Positions 16,814-25,044 of a DNA stretch of 64,000 nt are shown piece after piece. The position numbers were made by a program, and so were the translations under genes. Below the pieces are notes generated by a model, which was given only the letters and a program-made list of their open reading frames with translations, made no database searches and was not told the origin of the DNA. How positions within the stretch are numbered: position 1 is the first letter of the stretch; each line of letters begins with the position of its first letter. This DNA comes from JBCCMQ01 sp039026235 (GTDB lineage: Bacteria > Pseudomonadota > Alphaproteobacteria > Rhodobacterales > Rhodobacteraceae): the NCBI GenBank assembly GCA_039026235.1, contig JBCCMQ010000003.1, positions 62,001 through 126,000 on the forward strand, given 5' to 3'.

Positions 16814-17153
16814 AGGCCGCGCGACCGGGCAGAGCGACGGGTTCGCCGTGGGGCGTCTGCCGGTATGCGTCCTCCCATGCCGCGCGGCGCATAGTCCTGT
16901 CATCACGCGAGATCAGACCATCGGTTTCTGTCACGGCCTCGAGCGTCTCGACCACTGCAAGAAAGTAGGTTTCGGCAGTATCCGGCGCGCCGCGGTCTTC
17001 GGCGCGTCTTAGTGCCGCACCCAGCGCCTCGGACCACGTAACAGCGTCGACAACACCTCTGCGCACGAGCAGATCCGCCATGCCCAGCGCCTGAGCCTGC
17101 CAGGGCTCGTCAAAGGGCCTGCCGGTTTTGCGCGTATCCTCAGGGCTGAACAA
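16791..17153 (-). CDS. Nitrile hydratase accessory (activator) protein
   Basis: 120 residues from a TTG at 17153, chosen because GGGAAAG lies about 6 nt upstream and because this length matches cobalt nitrile hydratase activators. The recognisable part is GRPFDEPWQAQALGMADLLV followed by VTWSEALGAALRRA and ETYFLAVVETLEAV. This is the NHase beta-like fold that delivers metal to the alpha subunit, and it resembles the N-terminal part of the beta subunit. The gene overlaps the beta subunit's end by 14 bp in another frame. A longer reading to 17366 would lie wholly inside the beta gene and is unlikely. Confidence 0.85.
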   Translation of the reverse strand: MFSPEDTRKTGRPFDEPWQAQALGMADLLVRRGVVDAVTWSEALGAALRRAEDRGAPDTAETYFLAVVETLEAVTETDGLISRDDRTMRRAAWEDAYRQTPHGEPVALPGRAAFNPPERR

Positions 17154-17787
17154 AATAGCTTTCCCATAGGTCCAATGTGACGCTGTCGCGGGGGTTTGCG
17201 CTGCTGCCCCAAAGCGTTCGTGCGCTGAATTCCACCGTGTAAAGATGCTCGGCGCGTTCATCCCCGACAGCAGCTGCGTCCGCAAAGACATGGGCGCCGT
17301 GGTGCGCACGTATGGTACCGGATTTGCCACGTGCATACCGCGCAAGGCGCGTATGGCGGGCGTCAATGTATTCTCTGGTCACGACGCTGTCGCCAACCGC
17401 GAACAGTGGCGGCGCGTCGATTTGGCGGTCAAAGAAAACCTCGTTGGCCTTCAGCCGCGCCCGTGCGCCTTGCAGGCTTGATGGCGCGTTTGGTTGGTGA
17501 CGCTGATCGGTGCGTCCGGACAAAACCTCTTCTAGCGTAAAGTCACCCGCCAGGATGAACTGTGTCATATTGTTAAGGCACCATTTCTCGAAGTAGCTGA
17601 TCGAAAGATAGGTGGCCGGCTCCATCCGCTCGAGCGAGTGACGCCAGAAATCAAGCGTGCCACTTGATGCCGTCGTGTTCTTGGCGATGGCCCAGCTGCG
17701 TCGTTCCCAGTCGTGGCTAAAGCCAGGTGCCTTGGTGTCGATGGCACCGAAACCCTCAACGCCGCCCAGATCGTGAATAGTGTCCAT
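17140..17787 (-). CDS. nthB: Nitrile hydratase beta subunit
   Basis: 215 residues beginning MDTIHDLGGVEGFGAI, the usual NHase beta opening. Further landmarks are the HDWERRSWAIA segment, the SYFEKWCLN region and the C-terminal beta-barrel (VGDSVVTREYIDARHTRLARY, then TVEFSARTLWGSSANPRDSVT, split here around Y and L). The beta subunit pairs with the metal-bearing alpha subunit to hydrate nitriles to amides in the cytoplasm. I place the start at the ATG at 17787, just after the alpha-subunit stop, with GAGGA about 9 nt upstream; a TTG at 17796 is the alternative. Confidence 0.93.
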   Translation of the reverse strand: MDTIHDLGGVEGFGAIDTKAPGFSHDWERRSWAIAKNTTASSGTLDFWRHSLERMEPATYLSISYFEKWCLNNMTQFILAGDFTLEEVLSGRTDQRHQPNAPSSLQGARARLKANEVFFDRQIDAPPLFAVGDSVVTREYIDARHTRLARYARGKSGTIRAHHGAHVFADAAAVGDERAEHLYTVEFSARTLWGSSANPRDSVTLDLWESYFVQP

Positions 17788-17788
17788 C

Positions 17789-18424
17789 CTAGGCAATCCT
17801 CAGATCACGGTCTGTGCCGATCATGCTGTTCCGGGTGACAATGGCTGCGAGCTGATCCCTGTCCCAGCCGTCGGTGCCGTTTGGCCTTTCAGGGACGACG
17901 ATGTATCGCAGCTCGGCGGTCGAGTCCCAAACCCGTACGCCCACATCTTCGCCAAGCTCGACGCCGAATTCGGCGAGTACCTTCCGGGGCTCTCGAACCG
18001 CGCGAGCACGGTATGCAGTCGATTTGTACCACGCGGGCGACATGCCCAGCACCGCGAACGGGTAGCAAGAGCACAATGTGCAGACGACAAGGTTGTGCTG
18101 TGTCGAAGTGTTCTCGACCGCCTTTAGATGGCCCGTGGCATGGCCATGAAACCCCATGCTGCGAACGGCCTCGGAGGCATCCCGCAAAAGAAGATCCCGA
18201 AACTCCGGTTCGGTCCACGACCGCGCGATGACCTGCGCGCCTCGCATGGGTCCGACCTCATTCGCGTAGAGCTCAACCCAAGAATCCAGATCCGCCGGAT
18301 CGACTAGGCCGCGTTCGGTCACGAGGCTTTCCAAGGTCCTGACGCGAAGCGCTGGATCCGAAGGCAGATGCGCATGAAGATGGCGATGAATTTCGGCCGC
18401 TTTGTCGCTGTCGAATCTTGTCAT
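17789..18424 (-). CDS. nthA: Nitrile hydratase alpha subunit (cobalt type)
   Basis: 211 residues. The metal site VCTLCSC is at 114-120 with Cys115, Cys118 and Cys120. Thr at 116 is the version found in cobalt enzymes, while iron enzymes carry Ser. Downstream YPFAVLGMSPAWYKSTAYR is also typical. I chose the ATG at 18424 because of a strong GGAGGTG site, and because it overlaps the protease stop (ATGA); the longer reading to 18517 lies inside the protease gene. Thiocyanate hydrolase gamma subunits share this fold, but the separate beta gene and accessory protein fit nitrile hydratase. No amidase gene is next to the operon. Confidence 0.95.
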   Translation of the reverse strand: MTRFDSDKAAEIHRHLHAHLPSDPALRVRTLESLVTERGLVDPADLDSWVELYANEVGPMRGAQVIARSWTEPEFRDLLLRDASEAVRSMGFHGHATGHLKAVENTSTQHNLVVCTLCSCYPFAVLGMSPAWYKSTAYRARAVREPRKVLAEFGVELGEDVGVRVWDSTAELRYIVVPERPNGTDGWDRDQLAAIVTRNSMIGTDRDLRIA

Positions 18425-19365
18425 TGTGACACCTCCGCAGTGCCGTTTTCCTTTGTCGTGTCCATCGCGCCGGCCGGCCAGGTGATTGCCGCTTCCGGGA
18501 TCAGCTTTCGAAACCATTCACCGAGGTCCGTTGCGTCGGTTCCCATCGGGGTCGGTCGCCATGTCGGTGTGTAGGCCCCGTATTCGCCGGGAAGGCGCAA
18601 CTTGGGTTTACCGCAAATATCGCGGTCGGGCTCACCCAGACCGAAAAGGATCCCGACCACAGCTCGGGCACCGGCTTGCGAGATTATCAAAGGGCTGCCG
18701 CTGTCGCCTTTCAGAATTCTTTGGCCATCCGGTCGTTGCGGTGGCAGGGCATATAGCATGCAGCCATTCTGATCCCAGAACCCCGTGCGTCCGGTCTGCC
18801 TGCTTGCCTGCGGCTGGCCTTCTGCGGTGAAACCCCAGCCGGCGTAGCGCAGTTCGGCCGCGTCGAAAATGGTGGCGCCGGTGCGCGGCACCGGGTCAAT
18901 CCGGGTGACAACCGGCAGCGGTTTGGCGACGCCAGCTGGCACGCGCCGGAACAGGCGCAGCAATGCGATATCGGCACAGCGCGGCAGCGCGTATTGGAAA
19001 ATCTCTGTCTCAAAGCGGCGACGTCGGTCCTGGGTCGCACCGAACACAACGCTGGGACGCGGCCTTTCCGAAGTCTGTATTTCTTGCCAGCCACCGATAT
19101 CGTTCTTGGGGTGATCCTGCAGTCCGTGGTGATCCGGCATCCGCTGACAGATGTCTTTTGCGTCCTCTGGCGGTTCCTGCCGGTAGGCTGTGTTCAGGCA
19201 ATGCGCGGCGGTGACGAGGATCAGGTCAGTCACCAGGACGGCGGTGCAGCCCGCCAGCCGTGCAACGGCATTGGCCTCGGGCGTGGCGAGGTCCGCACGT
19301 GTCTGGGCCTGGGCGGAACTGAGGACGCACAGGAGAAAAAGGCTGGCAAGGCTTGGTCGCAACAT
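18421..19365 (-). CDS. Secreted trypsin-like serine protease (S1)
   Basis: 314 residues with a signal peptide (MLRPSLASLFLLCVLSSAQA) and a chymotrypsin-fold catalytic triad: His in VTAAHC near 55, Asp in CADIALLRL near 135, Ser in KGDSGSPLI near 220. Cys residues are consistent with disulfides and an extracytoplasmic location. The ATG at 19365 is preferred over a GTG two codons earlier; neither has a strong ribosome-binding site. Its stop overlaps the nitrile hydratase alpha start by four bases, so the two are probably translated together. A secreted protease coupled to a cytoplasmic hydratase is unexpected. Confidence 0.9.
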   Translation of the reverse strand: MLRPSLASLFLLCVLSSAQAQTRADLATPEANAVARLAGCTAVLVTDLILVTAAHCLNTAYRQEPPEDAKDICQRMPDHHGLQDHPKNDIGGWQEIQTSERPRPSVVFGATQDRRRRFETEIFQYALPRCADIALLRLFRRVPAGVAKPLPVVTRIDPVPRTGATIFDAAELRYAGWGFTAEGQPQASRQTGRTGFWDQNGCMLYALPPQRPDGQRILKGDSGSPLIISQAGARAVVGILFGLGEPDRDICGKPKLRLPGEYGAYTPTWRPTPMGTDATDLGEWFRKLIPEAAITWPAGAMDTTKENGTAEVSQ

Positions 19366-19402
19366 GGTCACAGACTAAGATCTGCTGGGGAGGCTGTCGA
19401 GT

Positions 19403-19882
19403 TTGGCTGAAGCTGAAAGTCAACTTCATGCGCTGACACGACGCTGGGCCAGACCCGGACGTGTCGAGTGGATCGCCATTCGACCGGCCCGGCGCGCGCC
19501 GATGACGGTGATTGAGAGCGCGCGCGCCTTGGGCGGCCGGTTGGAGGGTGACCATGCGAGCGCAGGCAAACGGGGCGTAACCTTCCTGCAGCACGAACAC
19601 CTTGCCCCAATCGCACGATATCTGGGCCGCTCGGACCTGCCGCCCGAGGAACTGCGTCGGAACATTGTCGTCTCCGGCCTGAACCTGGCGGCCCTGAAAG
19701 CGCGCAGCATCTCTATCGGTTCGGCGGTCTTCGAAATCACTGGCATTTGCGCGCCCTGTTCGCGGATGGAAGAAGCCTTGGGTCATGGCGGGTATAGCGC
19801 CGTGCGCGGGCATGGCGGTTGGTGCGGGCGCGTGGTTCAGCCGGGGGAATTCAGACTGGGCGATCCGGTGCGTCCGCTGTAG
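19403..19882 (+). CDS. MOSC domain protein
   Basis: About 159 residues. The MOSC fold is seen in VEWIAIRPARRAPM, GGRLEGDHASAGKRGVTFLQ, LPPEELRRNIVVSGLNLAAL and the conserved Cys segment GICAPCSRMEEALG, which in related proteins holds the molybdenum cofactor or sulfur. The protein is small and stand-alone, like YiiM-type MOSC proteins that reduce N-hydroxylated compounds. The start is uncertain: a TTG at 19403 has GGGGAGG about 9 nt upstream. It is divergent from the protease gene, with only 37 bp between. The nearby molybdenum hydroxylase genes may be coincidence. Confidence 0.85.
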   Translation: MAEAESQLHALTRRWARPGRVEWIAIRPARRAPMTVIESARALGGRLEGDHASAGKRGVTFLQHEHLAPIARYLGRSDLPPEELRRNIVVSGLNLAALKARSISIGSAVFEITGICAPCSRMEEALGHGGYSAVRGHGGWCGRVVQPGEFRLGDPVRPL

Positions 19883-19910
19883 GGTCGCGCGGCCAGGGCG
19901 GAGAGACAGA

Positions 19911-20528
19911 GTGCGCAGCGGCTTGCCAATTGCAAAGCGCGGGATGACCGTTGGTCTGCTTGGCGGGTCCTTTGATCCGCCCCATGAGGGCCATGTGCAT
20001 ATCACGCGCGAGGCATTGAAACGCTTTGGTCTGGACCGGATCTGGTGGCTGGTCAGCCCTGGCAATCCGCTGAAGTGCCACGGTCCGGCGCCCATGCTTG
20101 ACCGCCTTGCTGCCGCGCACATGATCATGGACCATCCCCGCGTCGTCGCAACCGATATCGAGGCGCGCCTGGGCACCCGTTTCACGGCCGAGACGCTGGA
20201 ACGGCTAGTGTCCCTTTATCCGTTTGTACGGTTTGTCTGGTTGATGGGCGCCGATAACCTTGCCCAATTTCACCGTTGGCAAAGGTGGCAAGGCATCGCG
20301 GCAACCGTACCCTTGGGTGTCCTGGCCCGACCGGGCGAAACCACTGCTGCAAAGTCATCGCCTGCGGCCCGACGGTTTCGGTCTGTGCAGCTCAGCGGCC
20401 GCCAGTCAGCCCTTTTGGCCGGACGAAGGGCGCCGGCATGGTGTTTTATCAATGCGCCAATGCGCAATATTTCTTCAACGGAACTTAGGGCTTCGGGCCA
20501 TTGGCCCGGGGCAGGAGCGAGTCCCTGA
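19911..20528 (+). CDS. nadD: Nicotinate-nucleotide adenylyltransferase
   Basis: 205 residues. It makes deamido-NAD+ from nicotinate mononucleotide and ATP in NAD synthesis. Nucleotidyltransferase motif VGLLGGSFDPPHEGHVHI at the N-terminus (GGxFxPxHxGH), LVSPGNPLK near 50, VRFVWLMGADNLAQFHRW near 110, and the C-terminal ISSTELR motif. The GTG at 19911 follows GGAGAGACAGA. A longer in-frame reading would overlap the MOSC gene. Confidence 0.95.
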   Translation: MRSGLPIAKRGMTVGLLGGSFDPPHEGHVHITREALKRFGLDRIWWLVSPGNPLKCHGPAPMLDRLAAAHMIMDHPRVVATDIEARLGTRFTAETLERLVSLYPFVRFVWLMGADNLAQFHRWQRWQGIAATVPLGVLARPGETTAAKSSPAARRFRSVQLSGRQSALLAGRRAPAWCFINAPMRNISSTELRASGHWPGAGASP

Positions 20529-20597
20529 GGCAACGTTTTGCCGCGCTCACGGCGGGGTGACTTGTTCGGTAACTTCCGTAGGCTATACCTCGGATTC

Positions 20598-22097
20598 ATG
20601 ATCGATCAGCACCATACGCGCCGGGCGTTCCTTGCCGGGTTGTCGGCCACCATGGCGGCACCTGCCGTGGCGGCACCGGTCGTCTCCGTTCGGCCGCCGG
20701 CCCGTCCGCGTGACCTTGGGCGCCAATCGGTGGTCGAGGTGGAACAGCTTTTCAATGCCGCCAACCTGTCAGGCGTTCTTGCCTACGCCGTGGCCGACGC
20801 ACGGACCGGTGTCCTTCTAGAGATGCGTTCCCACCTTCGGGGCATGCCACCCGCTAGTACCGCAAAGGCCATCACGGCGCAGTACGCGCTGAACCATCTT
20901 GGCCCGGGTCACCGGTTCCGCACCCGGCTGGTTTCGACGGGTCCGATCCGCAACGGTCAGCTGCAAGGCGATCTGGTATTGTTTGCCGGCGGCGACCCGA
21001 CGCTGACGACCGAGGCTCTGGGCGATATGGCGGCAGGTCTGAAGGCCGCAGGCGTCGCGGCCATAGGCGGTCGTTTTCTGGTCGTTCGAGGCGACATGCC
21101 GTTTACTTCTTCGATCGATCCGGGACAGCCCGATCACGTGGGCTATAACCCGGCCGTTGCAGGGCTCAGCCTGAATTTCAACCGGGTCCATTTCGAATGG
21201 AAGCGGGCATCTGAGGGGTATTCGACAACGCTCGAAGCGCGGACCCAGAGGTTTCAGCCGTCGGTCCAGACATCTTCGATGGAAATCATCGCGCGGCAGT
21301 CGCCGATCTATGAGTACCGGCAGGTTGACGGGATAGACCGGTGGAGTGTTGCCCAGCGGGCATTGGGAAATGAGGGCTCGCGCTGGCTTCCGGTGCGCAA
21401 TCCGCTTGCCTATGCAGCGGACGTCTTTCGCACGCTGGCCCGGACCGAAGGCGTTGGCTTGCCCCGATACCAGATCGTCCGGACACTGCCCGCCAGTGCT
21501 GCGCAGATCACACTTTATGAGCATGTGTCGAATGACCTTCAGTCGATCCTGCAGGATATGCTCAAATTCTCGACCAATCTGACGGCAGAGATGGTCGGGC
21601 AATCGGCAACGCTCGCCCGCGGAGCCCGCCCGGCAAATTTGGCCGGGTCGGCCTATGAAATGTCAGAATGGCTCCGCCAGTACAGCAAGGCACGGCGCCC
21701 GGCCTTTATAGATCATTCAGGCCTTGGTGAATCGTCAGATATAACCGCCCATGACATGGTTGCCGGACTGAACAGCGTGGGCGCCTACAGCAAGCTGCGC
21801 CAGCTGATGAAGCCCTGGTACTTCCGCACAGATGACGGTGGGATAGACCGCAACAACCCGGTCATAATGTCCGCCAAGACGGGCACGCTGAATTATGTCT
21901 CGGCCCTGGCGGGGTACATCCTGCCGCCGGATGGGCGGGCACTCAGCTTTGCAATATTCACCGCCGATGAAGAAACCCGGGCCTCAATTCCACGGGAAAA
22001 CCGGGAACGCCCGCCCGGTGCGCGCAGTTGGGCGCGCCGGTCGCGTAGCCTTCAGGACAAGCTTCTGAAGCGCTGGACCAGCGTATTGACCGGCTAG
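20598..22097 (+). CDS. dacB: D-alanyl-D-alanine carboxypeptidase/endopeptidase (PBP4 type)
   Basis: 499 residues with a Tat-like signal (HHTRRAFLAGLSATMAAPAV). Penicillin-binding protein 4 class: the SxxK nucleophile motif in PPASTAKAITAQY near 90, the SGLGESSDITAHDM region standing for the SxN motif near 380, and KTG in SAKTGTLNYVSALAGY near 435. It trims or cleaves peptidoglycan cross-links in the periplasm. I took the ATG at 20598 rather than an upstream start at 20538 because the signal peptide begins there. It lies 69 bp after nadD. Confidence 0.92.
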   Translation: MIDQHHTRRAFLAGLSATMAAPAVAAPVVSVRPPARPRDLGRQSVVEVEQLFNAANLSGVLAYAVADARTGVLLEMRSHLRGMPPASTAKAITAQYALNHLGPGHRFRTRLVSTGPIRNGQLQGDLVLFAGGDPTLTTEALGDMAAGLKAAGVAAIGGRFLVVRGDMPFTSSIDPGQPDHVGYNPAVAGLSLNFNRVHFEWKRASEGYSTTLEARTQRFQPSVQTSSMEIIARQSPIYEYRQVDGIDRWSVAQRALGNEGSRWLPVRNPLAYAADVFRTLARTEGVGLPRYQIVRTLPASAAQITLYEHVSNDLQSILQDMLKFSTNLTAEMVGQSATLARGARPANLAGSAYEMSEWLRQYSKARRPAFIDHSGLGESSDITAHDMVAGLNSVGAYSKLRQLMKPWYFRTDDGGIDRNNPVIMSAKTGTLNYVSALAGYILPPDGRALSFAIFTADEETRASIPRENRERPPGARSWARRSRSLQDKLLKRWTSVLTG

Positions 22098-22165
22098 CCT
22101 TTTCTGGACAGTGCCGCCTCTGCCCCATATGTCCGAGGGATGACGCAAACCGACGGATTTGGCCG

Positions 22166-23083
22166 GTGAAGGAAATTCCAGCCAGCATCGATGACACGAT
22201 CGATCTATTGCAACGCCAGAACTACGTTTGCGGCCGCGCTTTGGGCACGGTCGCCTACCTTGCCATGTCGCTCGGACGACCGCTTTTTCTGGAAGGTGAG
22301 GCCGGTGTCGGTAAAACGGAAATCGCCAAGGCCCTTGCCAATGCGTTAGGCCGCCGGCTGATCCGGCTGCAATGCTATGAAGGTCTGGACGTCGGGGCGG
22401 CGGTCTATGAATGGAACTTTCAGGCCCAGATGATCGCCATTCGCACAGCCGAAGCCGCCGGCGCGGGACTGGACAAAGCTGCTCTGATGGCTGAGCTTTT
22501 CTCGGAAGAGTTTTTGATCCGCCGCCCGCTTCTTGAGGCCATGTCTACGCAACCCGCGGGACCTCCGGTGCTTTTAATCGATGAGATTGACCGTACCGAC
22601 GAACCCTTTGAGGCCTTCTTGCTTGAGGCGCTTTCGGATTCGCAGGTGACCATTCCTGAATTGGGGACGATCCGCGCGGCAGAACCACCGATCGTGGTCC
22701 TTACGTCGAACCGGACGCGGGAAGTCCATGATGCGCTGAAGCGGCGTTGCCTCTATCATTGGGTCGATTACCCGAGTTTCGAACATGAGATGGACATCTT
22801 GCGGAGGCGCGCGCCAGAGGCCGCAACGCAACTGTCGACCGAGGTTGTCGCCTTCGTTCAGGGGCTTCGGAACGAAGATCTGTTCAAGGCGCCCGGTGTT
22901 GCCGAGGCGATCGACTGGGCAAAGTGCCTTGTGGCGCTGGATACGGTGGCCCTGTCGCCCGATGTCATTTCCGATACGCTTGGAGCGGTCCTTAAGTACC
23001 AGGACGATATTGCCAAGATCGCCGGGTCCGAGGCCACACGTATTCTGAACGAGGCGCGTGCAAGGCTCGGCCGCTTGCAGTGA
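22166..23083 (+). CDS. MoxR-family AAA ATPase (CoxD-like)
   Basis: 305 residues, GTG start. Walker A GEAGVGKTEIAKAL near 45-58, Walker B VLLIDEIDRTDEPF near 135, and the sensor region VVLTSNRTREVHDALKRR near 180. MoxR ATPases work with VWA proteins to mature metal enzymes. In cox clusters CoxD and CoxE help insert the sulfur and copper of the CODH active site. Here the gene overlaps by four bases the VWA gene and precedes coxSLM, supporting a maturation role. Confidence 0.92.
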   Translation: MKEIPASIDDTIDLLQRQNYVCGRALGTVAYLAMSLGRPLFLEGEAGVGKTEIAKALANALGRRLIRLQCYEGLDVGAAVYEWNFQAQMIAIRTAEAAGAGLDKAALMAELFSEEFLIRRPLLEAMSTQPAGPPVLLIDEIDRTDEPFEAFLLEALSDSQVTIPELGTIRAAEPPIVVLTSNRTREVHDALKRRCLYHWVDYPSFEHEMDILRRRAPEAATQLSTEVVAFVQGLRNEDLFKAPGVAEAIDWAKCLVALDTVALSPDVISDTLGAVLKYQDDIAKIAGSEATRILNEARARLGRLQ

Positions 23084-24303
23084 CCCAAAGTGCCGCCGAA
23101 CCATGGACGGGCACGGGACGCCTTGCCGACAATATCGTCCATTTTGCTCGGGCGTTGCGCGGCGCGGGCTTTCGGGTGGGTCCTGCCCAGGTACAGGATG
23201 CTGTGCGTGCGGTGGCCGCGACAGGGTTCACCCGCAAGGCTGACTTCTATTACACATTGCGCGCCACCATGATCACCCGGGCTGAACAGATTGAGGTGTT
23301 CGACCAGGTTTTCGCACTGTTCTGGCGCGATCCCGAATACCTGGAGCGCATGATTGAATTGATGTCGCCAACGCATCGCAACAAAGACGCCGAGGATCGC
23401 AAACGAAAGCCTGCGGCGCGAAGACGCGCGGCAGAAGCGGTGACGGGTGGACAGCGGCCACCGATTGAACGACCCGTGTCGGAAGAACTTCAGATCGAGG
23501 CGCATCTTGCATGGTCGGACAAACGGGTGGACCGGCACAAGGACTTTGAGCAGATGAGCGCCGAAGAGACCGCCGAAGCGGTTGCTGCGATTGCATCGCT
23601 TGATCTACAAGTGCCGCCCTTGCGCCACCGCCGATTGAAACCAAGCGCTACGGGACAGCGGATTGATCCGACGTCGACCTTGCGGCGCAGCGTGCGCCAT
23701 GGCGGTGAAATTCACAGCCTGACCAAGCGCGCACCGATACCGCGCCTGCCGGATCTGGTCGCCCTTTGCGACATCTCTGGATCCATGAGCAGCTATACGC
23801 GGATGATGCTGCACTTTCTGCACACGCTCGCGCTGTCCGAGGTGCGACGGGTCGGGCGGGTTCACGCGTTTACTTTCGGGACCGAGCTGACAAACATCAG
23901 CCGCGCATTGAACCAGCGCGACCCCGACCGGGCACTGGAGGCCGTGGGGACAACAGCGCGTGATTGGGAAGGCGGCACGCTGATCGGCGCGGGCCTGGAA
24001 CGCTTTAACAAGGACTGGGCGCGGCGGGTGCTTGGTCGCGGGGCAGCGGTTCTTCTGATCACCGATGGGCTGGAACGTGGGGATCCGTCCCGCCTTGCGC
24101 GGGAAGCAGAGCGGTTGTCACTAAGCTGCCGCCGTCTGATCTGGCTGAACCCACTTCTGCGCTGGGACGGTTTTTCCCCGCTCGCGCGGGGTGTCCAGGC
24201 GCTTTTGCCCCATGTCGACGACTTCCTTCCGTGCCATTCGGTCGCCAGCTTGCAAGGGATCGCCGAAGTGCTTTCTGAAAAAGGTCGTATTCGGGCCAAA
24301 TAA
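23080..24303 (+). CDS. VWA-domain protein (CoxE-like)
   Basis: 407 residues. The N-terminal half is helical; the C-terminal half is a CoxE-type von Willebrand A domain with the MIDAS motif DISGSMSSYT near 230, ALSEVRRVGRVHAFTFGTEL near 255, WEGGTLIGAGL near 300 and VLLITDGLERGDP near 325. The start overlaps the MoxR gene's end by four bases (GTGA), so the pair is coupled. It is the predicted partner of the upstream MoxR ATPase in maturing the molybdenum hydroxylase encoded after a 210-bp promoter gap. Confidence 0.92.
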   Translation: MTQSAAEPWTGTGRLADNIVHFARALRGAGFRVGPAQVQDAVRAVAATGFTRKADFYYTLRATMITRAEQIEVFDQVFALFWRDPEYLERMIELMSPTHRNKDAEDRKRKPAARRRAAEAVTGGQRPPIERPVSEELQIEAHLAWSDKRVDRHKDFEQMSAEETAEAVAAIASLDLQVPPLRHRRLKPSATGQRIDPTSTLRRSVRHGGEIHSLTKRAPIPRLPDLVALCDISGSMSSYTRMMLHFLHTLALSEVRRVGRVHAFTFGTELTNISRALNQRDPDRALEAVGTTARDWEGGTLIGAGLERFNKDWARRVLGRGAAVLLITDGLERGDPSRLAREAERLSLSCRRLIWLNPLLRWDGFSPLARGVQALLPHVDDFLPCHSVASLQGIAEVLSEKGRIRAK

Positions 24304-24513
24304 CTTGCGTTGCGTCGGCGGAACGCTAGTCTCGTGTCCAGCGAGCTAAAGTCTGCTGTAGCAAGCCGAAGTCGAACCGGAACAATTCGCGTGTCACGAT
24401 GGGCCAAACCGGCCAAGTTGTTCCAAAAACGCCCTTCGCAACGGTGCTTTAGCCCAAATATGTCAAATGAAAGCGCGGCATGGGAGCGATCCTAACGCGT
24501 CAGGGAGGAGCAC

Positions 24514-24984
24514 ATGACAGAGGTCTCAATGACCGTGAATGGCAAGTCGATTGCCCGGGACGTTCCGGACAATACCTTGCTGGTGGAATTCTTGCGTGAA
24601 CATCTACGGCTGACCGGAACCCATGTGGGCTGCGACACAAGCCAGTGCGGGGCGTGTGTCGTGCACATCGACGGCAAGGCGGTAAAGTCGTGCACCGCGC
24701 TTGCGGTACAGGTCTCAGGCAGTGATGTGACCACCATCGAGGGCGTTGCAAACGGCGCGCTCCATCCAATGCAGAAGGCGTTCAACGATAACCATGGCCT
24801 GCAGTGCGGGTTTTGCACGCCTGGCATGATCATGTCCGGCATTGACATGGTGTCACGCTTCAAAGCAGAGGGCCGGGATTTGACCGAGCAGGCAATCCGC
24901 CACGAGCTCGAAGGCAACATCTGCCGCTGCACAGGTTACCACAACATCGTCAAATCGATCCAAGACGCCGCAACCAAAATGTAA
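24514..24984 (+). CDS. coxS: Molybdenum hydroxylase small [2Fe-2S] subunit
   Basis: 156 residues. Plant-type [2Fe-2S] cluster in GCDTSQCGACVVHIDG near 42-57 with a further Cys near 66, and the second, helical cluster motif CGFCTPGM near 104 with CRCTGYHNI near 139. It carries electrons from the molybdenum subunit to the FAD subunit. Strong ribosome-binding site GGGAGGAG before the ATG. The gene order S-L-M is the one common for form II CODH-like enzymes. Confidence 0.93.
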   Translation: MTEVSMTVNGKSIARDVPDNTLLVEFLREHLRLTGTHVGCDTSQCGACVVHIDGKAVKSCTALAVQVSGSDVTTIEGVANGALHPMQKAFNDNHGLQCGFCTPGMIMSGIDMVSRFKAEGRDLTEQAIRHELEGNICRCTGYHNIVKSIQDAATKM

Positions 24985-25044
24985 GCGACGCGTGTCCCTG
25001 GCGCGGGTGATGCACGTCGGGACCGGACAGGAGGAGAGTCAAAC

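Noticed and set aside
19226..20185. 319-codon minus-strand ORF over the MOSC and nadD genes
   Set aside because: Antisense to two recognisable enzymes; no ribosome-binding site and no family resemblance.
24304..24513. Molybdenum-cofactor riboswitch before coxS
   Set aside because: The 210-bp gap shows no strong stem pattern that I could match to the known Moco riboswitch; a covariance search would be needed.
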